Source: Actinoplanes derwentensis
GTDB lineage: Bacteria > Actinomycetota > Actinomycetes > Mycobacteriales > Micromonosporaceae
Direction of reading: 5' to 3'
NCBI RefSeq assembly: GCF_900104725.1
Contig: NZ_LT629758.1
Coordinates: 4,540,501-4,604,500, forward strand
DNA length: 64,000 nucleotides
The notes below the pieces were generated by a model. It was not told the DNA's origin. It saw nothing but the letters and a program-made list of their open reading frames with translations, and ran no database searches. Both the position numbers and the translations under genes were made by a program. Below, in pieces: positions 25,468-34,351 of this stretch (the stretch's first letter is position 1; the number at the start of each line of letters is the position of its first letter).

Positions 25468-26679
25468 GTGGCTCATAAAGCGATTCTCGCGGCCGCCGTG
25501 ATCGTGCTGATCCCGGCGGCCCCGGCACAGGCGAACCCCCGTCCCGCTCCGCACCCGCACTCGTCCGTGGTCACCTTGAAGAGCCGGGCCATCCTGTCGG
25601 CGACCGCGTACCAGCCGGGGCCGGTCTCCGGCACGCAGCTGAGCACCGCGCCGGTCAACGGGATCAGCGCACCGTTTCCGGGACAGCCCATCCCCGGATT
25701 CTCCGCGGTGCTCCCGTTGGCCCGGAACCGGCTGCTGGCCATGCCGGACAACGGGTTCGGCGCCAAGAACAACTCGGCGGACTTCCTGCTGCGGGCATAC
25801 GACATCACCCCCGACTACCGGCGTCACCAGGTGAAGGTCAACGGCTTCATCAGCTTCCGCGACCCGGACCGGAAGGTACCGTTCCCGATCGTCAGCCAGG
25901 ACACCAGGGAACGGCTGCTCACCGGCGCCGACTTCGACATCGAATCCCTCGCCCGCGACTCGCGCGGCAACCTGTGGATCGGTGACGAGTTCGGCCCGTA
26001 CCTGATCAAGGTCGACAAGACCGGCAAGGTGCTGCAGGCGCCGATCCCGCTGCCCGACGGCGGCAAGTCCCCGCAGTCACCGGACCTGGCTCCCGGCGAG
26101 ACCGCCACGATCCCCGGCAGCCGCGGATTCGAGGCGATGGCCGTCAGCAGGGACGGGAAGACGCTTTACCCGATCCTCGAAGGTGCCCGCACCGACGACC
26201 CGGACCAGCGCCGCCGGATCGTGTACGAGTTCGACATCCGGGCCAACCGCTACACCGGCCGGACCTGGACCTTCCTCGTCGACGCCCCGGCCCTGCTGGT
26301 CGGGGACGCGGCAGTGCTCGACGGAAAGCGGCTCGTGCTGATCGAACGCGACAACGGCATGGGCCCGGCCGCGTACGTCAAACGTCTCGTGGTCACCGAC
26401 CTCGACAAGGCGTCCGCCGACGGAACCCTGCCGCGGCGCACCGTCGCCGACCTGCTGCGCATCACCGACCGGACCGGCGTCTCCACCCCGGCCCGCCCCG
26501 GCGAGTACGGCGTCGGCGAACAGTTCTCGTTCCCGCTCCAGTCCGTCGAGTCGGTGCTGCCGCTCGGCGGAAACCGGGTCCTGGTGGCCAACGACAACAA
26601 CTTCCCCGGCAACGACGGCCGGATCCCCGGCCACCCCGACGACACCGAACTGATCGTCATCGACATCCCCGGTCTCTGA
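25468..26679 (+). CDS. Secreted esterase-like/phytase-like beta-propeller protein
   Basis: A 403-aa protein with a GTG start and a signal peptide (KAILAAAVIVLIPAAPAQA, cleavage near aa 22). The mature part matches the esterase-like activity of phytase family, with motifs MPDNGFGAKNN, DIESLARDSRGNLWIGDEFGPYL, GFEAMAVS and LVANDNNFPGNDGR, rich in acidic calcium-ligand-like positions. It is probably an extracellular phosphoesterase. Its own catalytic activity is not established. Confidence 0.85.
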   Translation: MAHKAILAAAVIVLIPAAPAQANPRPAPHPHSSVVTLKSRAILSATAYQPGPVSGTQLSTAPVNGISAPFPGQPIPGFSAVLPLARNRLLAMPDNGFGAKNNSADFLLRAYDITPDYRRHQVKVNGFISFRDPDRKVPFPIVSQDTRERLLTGADFDIESLARDSRGNLWIGDEFGPYLIKVDKTGKVLQAPIPLPDGGKSPQSPDLAPGETATIPGSRGFEAMAVSRDGKTLYPILEGARTDDPDQRRRIVYEFDIRANRYTGRTWTFLVDAPALLVGDAAVLDGKRLVLIERDNGMGPAAYVKRLVVTDLDKASADGTLPRRTVADLLRITDRTGVSTPARPGEYGVGEQFSFPLQSVESVLPLGGNRVLVANDNNFPGNDGRIPGHPDDTELIVIDIPGL

Positions 26680-26684
26680 CACAT

Positions 26685-26717
26685 GGCCCGGCGTCTCCTT
26701 GAAGGAGACGCCGGGCC
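26685..26717. terminator. Strong bidirectional terminator
   Basis: GCCCGGCGTCTCCTT (26686-26700) and AAGGAGACGCCGGGC (26702-26716) form a near-perfect long stem between the convergent phytase-like gene and tuf, 6 bp from each stop. Confidence 0.85.
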
Positions 26718-26723
26718 ACCTCA

Positions 26724-27914
26724 TCACTCGAGGACCGCGGTCACCGTTCCGGCGGCGACCGTGCGGTTGCCCTCACGGACCGCGAAACCCATGCCCGTCT
26801 CCAGGGCGATCGCCTTGCCCAGCGTCACCGTCACCTCGTCCACGGTGTCGCCCGGCATCACCAGATCCCGGCCACCGAGGTCCATCCCGCCCGACACGTC
26901 GGTGGTGTGGAAGTAGAACTGCGGCCGGTAGTTCACCTCGAACGGCGTGTGCCGGCCCCCCTCGGCACTGGTCAGCGCGTACAACCGCGCCGTGAAGACC
27001 CGGTGCGGCCGCACACTGGACGGCGCGGCCAGAACCTGGCCCCGCTGCACCTGCTCGCGCTTGACCCCGCGCAGCAGGACCGCGGCGTTGTCGCCGGCCT
27101 GCGCCGACTCCAGGGTCTTGCCGAACGTCTCCAGCCCGGTCGCCACGCTCACGACCGTCGGCCCGAGACCGACGACCTCGACCGGCTCGCCGGCGCGCAG
27201 TTCCCCACGCTCCACCTTGCCGGTGACGACCGTGCCACGACCACTGATCGACAGCACGTTCTCGATCGGCATCAGGAACGGCTCGCCCAGCTCCCGCGGC
27301 GGAACCGGCACGTAGTCGTCGACCGCCGCCAGCAGGTCGCTCACGGACGCCACCCACTGCGGGTCGCCCTGCAGGGCCTTGAGCGCGCTGACCCGGATCA
27401 CCGGCACCTCGTCGCCGGGGAACCCGTACTCCGACAGCAGCTCGCGGACCTCCAGCTCGACCAGGTCGAGCAGCTCCGGGTCGTCGACCATGTCACTCTT
27501 GTTCAGAGCGACGACCAGGTGCGGTACGCCGACCCGCTGCGCGAGCAGCACGTGCTCGCGGGTCTGCGGCATCGCCCCGTCCTGCGCCGACACCACGAGG
27601 ATCGCACCGTCCACCTGCGCCGCCCCCGTGATCATGTTCTTCACGTAGTCGGCGTGGCCAGGCATGTCGACGTGCGCGTAGTGCCGGGACGCGGTCTCGT
27701 ACTCGACGTGCGCGATGGTGATGGTGATCCCGCGGGCGGCCTCCTCCGGCGCCTTGTCGATCCCCTCGAACGCGACGTACCGGTTGGCCACCGGGTCCCG
27801 GTCGGCGAGAACCTTCGTGATCGCGGCGGTCAGGGTCGTCTTCCCGTGGTCGACGTGCCCCATCGTGCCGATGTTGAGGTGTGGCTTCGTACGCATGAAC
27901 TGGCTCTTCGCCAT
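26724..27914 (-). CDS. tuf: Divergent elongation factor Tu
   Basis: A 396-aa full-length EF-Tu with intact GTPase motifs [34 protein letters not shown] and SALK. It stands alone, away from rpsL-fusA, and is diverged from usual housekeeping copies: DMPGHADY instead of [17 protein letters not shown] instead of [17 protein letters not shown] instead of GDNVGVLL, and [12 protein letters not shown] at the end. By E. coli numbering this puts Arg at 124 and Ala at 275, positions linked to kirromycin and GE2270A resistance. It is likely a tuf3-like second EF-Tu giving tolerance to EF-Tu inhibitors (inference). Confidence 0.92.
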   Translation of the reverse strand: MAKSQFMRTKPHLNIGTMGHVDHGKTTLTAAITKVLADRDPVANRYVAFEGIDKAPEEAARGITITIAHVEYETASRHYAHVDMPGHADYVKNMITGAAQVDGAILVVSAQDGAMPQTREHVLLAQRVGVPHLVVALNKSDMVDDPELLDLVELEVRELLSEYGFPGDEVPVIRVSALKALQGDPQWVASVSDLLAAVDDYVPVPPRELGEPFLMPIENVLSISGRGTVVTGKVERGELRAGEPVEVVGLGPTVVSVATGLETFGKTLESAQAGDNAAVLLRGVKREQVQRGQVLAAPSSVRPHRVFTARLYALTSAEGGRHTPFEVNYRPQFYFHTTDVSGGMDLGGRDLVMPGDTVDEVTVTLGKAIALETGMGFAVREGNRTVAAGTVTAVLE

Positions 27915-28009
27915 GATCTTGTCTCAGTCCTCACTGGATGCGAGGCATCATCGATGTTCCACGACCCGTCGCCAGGCGGGCCGCGTCGGAACCCGGGCAG
28001 TCAGCAGCC

Positions 28010-28046
28010 ACCCTTCCCCGGGGTTCCGCTGCCGGTGGGGAAGGGT
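28010..28046 (-). terminator. Hairpin in the region upstream of tuf
   Basis: ACCCTTCCCC (28010-28019) and GGGGAAGGGT (28037-28046) form a perfect 10-bp stem with a 17-nt loop. It lies about 100 bp upstream of tuf and begins exactly at the stop codon of a short reading frame. It may terminate the LLM oxidoreductase transcript or act as an attenuator in a tuf leader. Confidence 0.6.
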
Positions 28047-28123
28047 CAGAATCGCGTATCAGCGCCGGAAAACACGCACACGGGAGCCGCCACTGGGGGC
28101 AGCTGCAGACCGGGCGTGAACAT
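28046..28123 (-). CDS. Possible 25-aa leader peptide upstream of tuf
   Basis: ATG 28123 to TGA 28046 encodes 25 residues ending PVCVFSGADTRF. An in-frame GTG three codons upstream is an alternative start. The stop codon touches the base of the hairpin that precedes tuf, the geometry expected of a translational attenuator. The ribosome-binding site is weak and such short frames arise by chance, so this is tentative. Confidence 0.3.
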   Translation of the reverse strand: MFTPGLQLPPVAAPVCVFSGADTRF

Positions 28124-28151
28124 GACTGACACCGTAGTTCCCGTCTCCGGT

Positions 28152-29021
28152 TCAGGCGACCGAATTTCCCGGCAGGGCGAAGCGTTCGGCCAGGGCTGAC
28201 ATCTCGTCCCACTGTTCGGTGTGGTCCGCGGAGGTCACGTTGACCACCAGCCGGGTGACGCCTTCGGCTGCCAGGGACTCTGCCCGCTCCGGTGTGGTCG
28301 AGATCGACGCCCACCTGGTGTATTCCAGCGCGCCGGGGTCCCGCCCGGCCGCCGCGGCTTCGGCTCGGGCCAGGTCTAGCTGGGCGGCGCGTTCCGACGG
28401 GCTCAGCATGCCGCCGGGGAAGTATCCGTCGCCGCGTCGTCCGGCTCGGCGGGCGGCGGCCCGGCTGGATCCGCCGACGTGAATCGGCAGGGTGGACACG
28501 CCGTACGGTTGCGGGAAGCTGCACAGGTCGTCGAAGTCGAAGTGTTCGCCGTGGTAGCTGACCCCGTCGGCAGCGCCGGACCACAGCAGCCGGAGCACAT
28601 CGATGGCCTCGTCGGCTCGCCGGCCGCGGGAGTGGTAGTCGACGCCGACGGCCCGTGCCTCGCCGGGCAGGCTGCCCACCCCGATGGTGAGCAGGCGCAT
28701 CCGGCCCCGGGAGAGCACGTCGACGGTGGCGAGTCGTTTCGCCAGGACGACCGGGTGCTGGTACGGCAGCAGCAGTACGCCGGTGCCGAGCAGGATCCGG
28801 CTGGTCGCGGCGGCGACGAAACTGAGCGCGTCGAGCGGGTCGACCAGCGGCAGGTCGGTCGGCAGTTCCATGGTGCCGAGCATCGCGCCGCGGTACAGCA
28901 CGACGTGTTCGGGCATGTACAGCGCTTCGAAGCCGCACGCTTCAGCGTGCTGCGCGAAGGTGAGCAGGTGTTCGGGGTCGACGCCCAGTGCGGCGGTGCT
29001 GTAACTGATCGCGAACTTCAA
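28152..29021 (-). CDS. LLM class F420-dependent oxidoreductase
   Basis: A 289-aa luciferase-like monooxygenase family protein: MKFAISYSTAALGVDPE start, YMPEHVV, a LGTGVLLLPYQHPVVLAKRLATVD core, GVGSLPGEARAVGVDY, and IHVGGSSRAAARRAGRRGDGYF. This subgroup usually uses F420 as hydride carrier. The substrate is not identifiable. It reads toward tuf and might share a transcript if the hairpin between them is leaky. Confidence 0.88.
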   Translation of the reverse strand: MKFAISYSTAALGVDPEHLLTFAQHAEACGFEALYMPEHVVLYRGAMLGTMELPTDLPLVDPLDALSFVAAATSRILLGTGVLLLPYQHPVVLAKRLATVDVLSRGRMRLLTIGVGSLPGEARAVGVDYHSRGRRADEAIDVLRLLWSGAADGVSYHGEHFDFDDLCSFPQPYGVSTLPIHVGGSSRAAARRAGRRGDGYFPGGMLSPSERAAQLDLARAEAAAAGRDPGALEYTRWASISTTPERAESLAAEGVTRLVVNVTSADHTEQWDEMSALAERFALPGNSVA

Positions 29022-29122
29022 GACCGATCTCCATCGCCGGCGGGTGCTGGACGGTGGGCACGGTAGAGGTTGCCGCCGGTGTCAAGGCAACCGGCGGGGC
29101 TCGGCGAACGCCCGCGGGTTTG

Positions 29123-30316
29123 TCATCGCGGCGCCGTGACCGCCAGAAGGCCGTCGGCGAAAGTCCGGCGCCAGTTCACGTAATCGTGGGCGCCGGTGTA
29201 TTCGGACCAGGTCACGTCGAAGCCACGGGCCCGGAGTGCGTCGCGCATGCGGCGGCTCACCTGGACCATGGTGGAGCCGCCGGGCAGCGGGCGGTCCTCC
29301 AGGATGCCGACGTCCAGGTAGAACCGGGTGCCGGCGGGCGGGACGGCGGTCACCCGGCGGGTGAGCCATTCCGGGTCCTCGCCGGGTGGGGCCCACCAGA
29401 AGCTGCCGGACTGGGAGATGGCGGCGCCGAACAGTTCGGGGAGTTCGAGGGCGCCCCAGACGGCGGCGAGGCCACCGCGGGACGCGCCGGCGATCAGGTT
29501 GCGGCCGCCGTCCAGGGGCGCGCCGAGGTGGGTGGCGGCCCACGGCATCAGTTCGCCGGACAGAAAGTCCCGCATCTCGGGGACGGCGGAGAGGTGGTCG
29601 TCGCGGGTGTCGTCCGGCAGGTGCACGAAGATCGTGGTCAGCGGCGGGATGCGGCCGGCGGCGGTCAGGTTCTCCAGGGTCTCCGGGATCCGCAACACCT
29701 TCTGGGCGTTGTAGGCGTCGAAGACGACGAGCACGGGCTGTCCGGTGCCGGGCCGATGGATGGTGAGGTGCCGGTCGCCACCGAAGGCCTCACTGTGCAG
29801 GATCTCCGGCTGCCCGGCGACGGACGAGGCGGCGACGCCGAGCCACGGCTCGGCGGGAGCGCCGGGCAGTTCCAGCAGGGACGCCCAGCCCTCCTGATCG
29901 GCCGGGTCGACGGGGTCGGCCGGGAAGTGCACACGCCGGGGGTTGCCGGGGTCGACGTGCCGGAGCCCGCTGCCGCCGCTGGTGGCGGGCGTGGCCGGGT
30001 CGTCGTCGTGGGCCAGGTAGTAGACGGTCCGCAGGTCGGCGGGCAGGACCCGGGCCAGGTACCAGATGTCCGTACCGGGTAGCCGGGTCAGCTCGTCCCA
30101 CAGGCCCCAGCACAACCGGGTGCCGATGGCGTCGCCGCGCCACAGGAACGTGACCAGGCACTGGCCGTCGTCCCGGGGTTCGATGACGGGCAGGCCGGAG
30201 GCGGTGATCTCGGTCCAGAGGCCGGGGTCGGCGGTGAGCCGGTCGATGATTCCCACCCGCGCGAGCGTTTCAGCGCCGCAGGTACATGTCAATACGTCGA
30301 TGGATTGGTGAGGCAC
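29123..30316 (-). CDS. Enterochelin esterase-like (Fes family) hydrolase
   Basis: Up to 397 aa. The frame opens at 30316 and would overlap the upstream gene by 28 bp; GTG 30256 (GIIDRLTADPGLW) gives 377 aa without overlap and may be the true start. The N-terminal part is the Fes-type beta domain (FLWRGDAIGTRLCWG). The C-terminal esterase domain has nucleophile GASRGG and a late His in TGAHDYVNWR. Family members hydrolyse trilactone siderophores or related esters; no siderophore genes are nearby. Confidence 0.82.
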   Translation of the reverse strand: MPHQSIDVLTCTCGAETLARVGIIDRLTADPGLWTEITASGLPVIEPRDDGQCLVTFLWRGDAIGTRLCWGLWDELTRLPGTDIWYLARVLPADLRTVYYLAHDDDPATPATSGGSGLRHVDPGNPRRVHFPADPVDPADQEGWASLLELPGAPAEPWLGVAASSVAGQPEILHSEAFGGDRHLTIHRPGTGQPVLVVFDAYNAQKVLRIPETLENLTAAGRIPPLTTIFVHLPDDTRDDHLSAVPEMRDFLSGELMPWAATHLGAPLDGGRNLIAGASRGGLAAVWGALELPELFGAAISQSGSFWWAPPGEDPEWLTRRVTAVPPAGTRFYLDVGILEDRPLPGGSTMVQVSRRMRDALRARGFDVTWSEYTGAHDYVNWRRTFADGLLAVTAPR

Positions 30317-30720
30317 CGGACGGTGTCGATGACCCGGCCGGGCGGGATCGGGCCGGACCAGCCGGCCCGCACCTCGGCGAAGCGCACCACACCGGCCCGG
30401 TCGACGACGACCACCGACGCGAACGGCAGCACGGACCGGCCGGTGCCGAGGACCACGTCGGCACCGGGGTGGCCGAAGCCGATGTTGAGCGCGTCGATCA
30501 GCACGTGCCGCGGGTCGGAGGCGACCAGGTAGCCGAGTTCCTCGCGGTGCTTGACCGCGGCCAGCCGCTGGGAAGCTTGCGGGCTGACCGCGACCAGGTG
30601 AGCGCCGAGCCGGGGGAGCTCGGGCTGGAGGTGGGCCCGGTAGGAGCGGAGTGCGGCATCGCAGGCCGGCGATCCCGCATAGCGGACGAGGGCGAGGACG
30701 AGAGGTCCGGTGCCGAGCAT
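30289..30720 (-). CDS. AhpC/TSA-like redoxin lacking the first cysteine
   Basis: About 143 aa from ATG 30720. The thioredoxin-fold pattern of the AhpC/TSA-like group is clear: GPLVLALVRYAGSPACDAAL, LGAHLVAVSPQ, YLVASDPRHVLIDALNI and FASVVVVDRAGVVRFAE. The usual CPxC site reads SPAC, so the peroxidatic cysteine is a serine. The start is uncertain because codons upstream also look homologous (YRDLGPIHLDRM) but offer no start codon or ribosome site; the N terminus may be truncated. Confidence 0.7.
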   Translation of the reverse strand: MLGTGPLVLALVRYAGSPACDAALRSYRAHLQPELPRLGAHLVAVSPQASQRLAAVKHREELGYLVASDPRHVLIDALNIGFGHPGADVVLGTGRSVLPFASVVVVDRAGVVRFAEVRAGWSGPIPPGRVIDTVRCLTNPSTY

Positions 30721-30796
30721 CCGGTCGAGGTGGATCGGCCCGAGGTCACGGTACCCATTAAACCGGCAGGAGATGCAGGGTCTGGTGACCGGAGAT

Positions 30797-31138
30797 CTAC
30801 CGGGGGCCGACCAGGTCCCGGACGGATTGGCCGGAGTCGCCGAGCCAGCCGGCCAGGGACTCCAGCGGGGCGGACAGCGCCTGACCCGCGTGGTCGAGAG
30901 CCCCGGAGGCAGCGAGCGCCAGGGCCAGCCGCTCCAGGCAGCCGGTGATCCGCCGGCGGTCCGGGTCGGCTTCGAGCAGGGCGACCTCGGTCTCGCTGAT
31001 CTCCTGGTGAGCCTTCGCGGCGGTGTCGTCAGGCAACGGCAGGACGTCCAGGACCCGGCGGATCCGCGCCAGCTCCGCCAGCAGGTGAGCGTGGGCCGGG
31101 GCGATGGTCGGAGCCGTCTGGTTCGTGGCGTTGAGCAT
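30797..31138 (-). CDS. Small helical protein of unknown function
   Basis: A 113-aa protein, predicted mostly alpha-helical, with no membrane segment or cysteine pair. It has heptad-like stretches (LLAELARIRRVLDVLPL, then ISETEVALLEAD) and ends GWLGDSGQSVRDLVGPR. It resembles small actinobacterial proteins of unknown function. It lies upstream of the redoxin-like gene on the same strand and may be co-transcribed. I assign no function. Confidence 0.6.
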   Translation of the reverse strand: MLNATNQTAPTIAPAHAHLLAELARIRRVLDVLPLPDDTAAKAHQEISETEVALLEADPDRRRITGCLERLALALAASGALDHAGQALSAPLESLAGWLGDSGQSVRDLVGPR

Positions 31139-31228
31139 TCGTTCTCCCTGACTGTCGCGGCATTGGGAACAGTATTTGCCGAGTCTAGGGACAAAACGCC
31201 TGGACGGTAAGGAAACACCGAGGAGAAT

Positions 31229-31250
31229 CCCCGGCGGAGATCCGCCGGGG
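31229..31250 (-). terminator. Terminator after the CDP-alcohol phosphatidyltransferase
   Basis: CCCCGGCGG (31229-31237) and CCGCCGGGG (31242-31250) form a perfect 9-bp stem with a 4-nt loop, extended by flanking AA/TT pairs. It lies 18 bp past the stop of the minus-strand gene. Confidence 0.75.
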
Positions 31251-31268
31251 TTCCGAACACTGTGGACT

Positions 31269-32144
31269 TTAGAGGACGACGGAGAGCTGCGGCTGCTGAA
31301 GCTTGGCCATCCGACGGGTGAAGGTCTTCGTGGTGGTCCAGAGCTTGTAGACCAGCAGTGCCTCGAACGCCACCAGCAGGAGGCCGGACGCGACGGTCAC
31401 CACCGCGATCTGGCCGGTGATCGGGCCGACGATGAACACGAACATCATGAACTCGATGCCGCTGAACAGGTGCGCGCGGATCCGGTGCCGCAGCAGGAAG
31501 TTGCGGACCCGTACGAAAGCGCTGAACTTCGTCTTGAAGTCCCCGTGCACGTCGATGCGGGCCGGAGCGACCGGCTGACCGATCTCGATCTCCTCGTCGC
31601 TCTCCTCGATGTACTCGACCGGCGTGGACCCGGTCACCTCCAGGATCCGCTCCTTCATGGTCAGCTTGACCTTCTGCATCTGCAGCGCGTTCAGGTAGCG
31701 GAACATGTCGAGAAAGATCACGAACGTGGCCAGCCAGAGATAGACGGTCTCCCCGGTGGCGTGCCACTGCCCGCCGAACATGGCCAGAGCGCAGGTCAGC
31801 ACCCGGAGCCGGTCGAACACGTAGTCCAGCCACGTACCGAACAGCGATCCGGTCCCGTTCAGCCGGGCGATCTTGCCGTCCATGCAGTCCAGCACGAACG
31901 CCAGGTGATAGAGCAACGCCCCGAGGAGCAGCCCCGGATAGCTCGCCTGCCAGAACGCCGCCGCGGCGCCGAGTCCCAGTACGAAGGCACCGAAACTGAG
32001 CAGATTGGGGGTGACCCACTTCCATGGGGACACCAGCTGGACGAGGGGACCGGCGAGCGGATCCACCAGCCACACCGTCCACCAGGCATCCCGGCGCTTA
32101 TAGGTGCGCTCACGAACCTCCGCGAGCGAGGGGCGCTGCGACAT
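31269..32144 (-). CDS. CDP-alcohol phosphatidyltransferase family protein
   Basis: A 291-aa membrane protein with about six helices. The family motif DGx2ARx8Gx3Dx3D is intact (DGKIARLNGTGS, then GTWLDYVFD). Such enzymes move a phosphoalcohol from a CDP-linked donor to an acceptor alcohol, making phospholipids or related phosphodiesters. A charged insert (EYIEESDEEIEIGQP) lies in the middle loop. No clustered lipid genes point to a particular product. Confidence 0.88.
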   Translation of the reverse strand: MSQRPSLAEVRERTYKRRDAWWTVWLVDPLAGPLVQLVSPWKWVTPNLLSFGAFVLGLGAAAAFWQASYPGLLLGALLYHLAFVLDCMDGKIARLNGTGSLFGTWLDYVFDRLRVLTCALAMFGGQWHATGETVYLWLATFVIFLDMFRYLNALQMQKVKLTMKERILEVTGSTPVEYIEESDEEIEIGQPVAPARIDVHGDFKTKFSAFVRVRNFLLRHRIRAHLFSGIEFMMFVFIVGPITGQIAVVTVASGLLLVAFEALLVYKLWTTTKTFTRRMAKLQQPQLSVVL

Positions 32145-32261
32145 CGCAATGTCTCCTTGAGTAGGACAGCACGAGGGCGCTCACGTGAACACCACGTGTA
32201 CGAGGGGGGTGGGCCTCGTGCTGGCCGCATGAAACCACGCTCCGTCAAGGGCATCACGACC

Positions 32262-32804
32262 TCAAACCTCCCGGCGGGTGAACACCGCGCCCGCGACCAG
32301 GACGATCATGCTGGTACAGGCCCAGACGGGCACTTCGAGGACGATTTCCGGCAGGTGCGGGCGGACCACCGGAAGACCGATTTCGTACGCGGTGAGAAGC
32401 GCCCCCGTGGCGCCCACCGGATGCCGCAGAATCGTTCCCACCCCGGCCGCCAGGAGCACGTCGAGCACCAGCCGCCCGCTCCCCGCCGGCTCCCCGGCGA
32501 GAACCGCCGCCACCAGTACCGCGGGCGCGGCCGTCACCGCCAGGGCGGCGAACTTCGCCACCGCCAGCAGGGGCCGCCGGGGCACCGCCAGCAGACTCGC
32601 CCGGATCTGGCCGCCGCCCTGGTACTCCTGCCCGGCCGCCAGCACCCCCAGCACCAGGAAGCCCACCTGGCTGTAGACCAGCACCCCGCCCGGCGGCCCG
32701 GCGAGCCGCAACAGACCGGTGGCCGCCCAGGTCAGCATCACGGTGAGAGCCAGCGACGGCAGCGTGACCAGCTTGATCACCTCCGCGACGACGGCCCGGA
32801 TCAC
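32262..32804 (-). CDS. ABC transporter permease (second, shorter)
   Basis: A 180-aa protein from GTG 32804, which overlaps the stop of the preceding permease gene (GTGA). It has about five hydrophobic segments and a YQGGGQIRASLLAVPRRP loop that parallels the YTPTGEDSPDGRQL...LLAAPRRP loop of the upstream permease. The two are homologous ABC-2-type half-permeases, with this copy shortened. Confidence 0.8.
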   Translation of the reverse strand: MIRAVVAEVIKLVTLPSLALTVMLTWAATGLLRLAGPPGGVLVYSQVGFLVLGVLAAGQEYQGGGQIRASLLAVPRRPLLAVAKFAALAVTAAPAVLVAAVLAGEPAGSGRLVLDVLLAAGVGTILRHPVGATGALLTAYEIGLPVVRPHLPEIVLEVPVWACTSMIVLVAGAVFTRREV

Positions 32805-33550
32805 GCCTGCCGCCTCTGCGACACCCGGACGGCCAGCGCGAGCAGCCCCGCCACCCAGGCGAGCATCACCAGCCCGGCGGTGACCGGGTGGATCCGGACG
32901 TCCCCGAACTCGGACAGGTACATGTGCTTGCCCACGATGTCCGGCAGGTAGGCGCCGAGCGGCGTCACCTTCATCAGCAGCCACGACACCGACACCACCG
33001 AGGCGTTCACGATCAGCAGGGTGAGCGTGACGATGCCGTTGCGGAAGATCAGGGTCAGCGCGTACGACAGCAGGCCCAGCAGCATCCAGTCGAGCACCGC
33101 CGCGGCCACCCGCAGGGGTTCCGCCACCGGATGGAACCCGCCGTGTTCGGCCTCGACCAGCAGCAGCGTCACCACCGCCGTGATCGTGCCCTGCACCGCC
33201 ACGACCAGGGTCAGCGCGATCCCTTTGGCGGCGATCAGCCGGGGCCGCCGGGGCGCGGCCAGCAGGGTGGTGATCAGCTGCCGGCCGTCCGGCGAGTCCT
33301 CCCCAGTCGGCGTGTACTCGCTGCTCACCACGACCACGCCGAGGATGACGGCGCCGAGCATCCCGATCTGGATGCTGTTGTACGCCAGGTCGGCGGTGGA
33401 CCCGTAGCTCCCGTCCTCGATCGCCGCCTGGACCGGCCCGGCGTTCAGCAGGGTCAGCAGCGGGGCGACCAGGGTACCCAGCGCGAGGCCCACCCAGGCG
33501 GTCGGCAGCCCGAGCAGTTTCAGCAGCTCGGCCCGGATCAGGTTCACCAC
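32801..33550 (-). CDS. ABC-2 type transporter permease
   Basis: A 249-aa protein with a GTG start overlapping the ATPase stop by 7 bp. It has six membrane segments and the ABC-2-like cytoplasmic loop (SSEYTPTG, TTLLAAPRRPRLIAAKG) common in actinobacterial antibiotic or peptide exporters. It works with the ATPase encoded upstream and the short permease downstream. Confidence 0.85.
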   Translation of the reverse strand: MVNLIRAELLKLLGLPTAWVGLALGTLVAPLLTLLNAGPVQAAIEDGSYGSTADLAYNSIQIGMLGAVILGVVVVSSEYTPTGEDSPDGRQLITTLLAAPRRPRLIAAKGIALTLVVAVQGTITAVVTLLLVEAEHGGFHPVAEPLRVAAAVLDWMLLGLLSYALTLIFRNGIVTLTLLIVNASVVSVSWLLMKVTPLGAYLPDIVGKHMYLSEFGDVRIHPVTAGLVMLAWVAGLLALAVRVSQRRQA

Positions 33551-34254
33551 GACGAGCCCTCCCCCGCGGTGTACGCGAGGAAGGCGTCCTCCAGCGTGGG
33601 GTGCCTGGCGACCACCTCGGCGAGGGTGCCGCCGGCGACCACCCGGCCGCCGTCGATGATCACCACGTCGTCGGCGGTCTCGGCCAGTTCGCCCATCAGG
33701 TGGCTGGAGAGCAGCACGGTCCGGCCCTGCGCCGCGCTGTCCCGCAGGAACGTGCGCATCCAGCGGATACCGGCCGGGTCGAGGCCGTTGATCGGCTCGT
33801 CCAGGATGAGCACCCGCGGGTCGCCGAGCAGGGCGGTGGCCAGGCCGAGCCGGCGGCTCATGCCGAGCGAGAACTTCCCGGCCCGTCTACCGGCGTCGGC
33901 GGTCAGCCCGACGATCTCCAGCACCTGGTCGACCCGGGCCCGGGACAGGCCGTTGCTGGCGGCCACCCAGCGCAGGTGGGCACGCGCCGTCCGGGACCGG
34001 TGGGCGCCACTGCCGTCGAGCAGCGCCCCGGCCACGATGAGCGGGCGGTCCCAGGCGGCGTAGGGCCGGCCGTCGATCAGGGCGGTGCCGACCTGGGGGC
34101 GGTCCAGGCCGAGCAGCAGCCGCAGGGTGGAGGTCTTGCCCGCCCCGTTGGGCCCGAGGAAGCCGGTGACCCGGCCGGGCCGGGCGCTGAAGGTCACCTC
34201 GTGCAGGATCCGGGTCCTACCCCGGACCCTGGTGAGGCCGTCGATCGAGATCAT
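33544..34254 (-). CDS. ABC transporter ATP-binding protein
   Basis: A 236-aa protein from ATG 34254 (ISIDGLTRVRG), preferred over 34287. It has Walker A GPNGAGKTS, signature SLGMSRRLGLA, Walker B VLILDEPINGLDP and an H-loop in LLSSHLMGE. It belongs to the drug-exporter subgroup. It is divergent from a histidine kinase/response regulator pair that probably controls this exporter. Confidence 0.92.
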   Translation of the reverse strand: MISIDGLTRVRGRTRILHEVTFSARPGRVTGFLGPNGAGKTSTLRLLLGLDRPQVGTALIDGRPYAAWDRPLIVAGALLDGSGAHRSRTARAHLRWVAASNGLSRARVDQVLEIVGLTADAGRRAGKFSLGMSRRLGLATALLGDPRVLILDEPINGLDPAGIRWMRTFLRDSAAQGRTVLLSSHLMGELAETADDVVIIDGGRVVAGGTLAEVVARHPTLEDAFLAYTAGEGSSW

Positions 34255-34351
34255 GCGAGCAGTCAACCGGCGGCTCCGGCCGGGCACATCGGACCACGAT
34301 CCGATCTGGGCGGGACGTCTAGGACCCAGGTCTGAGAACTACAGTCGGGGC

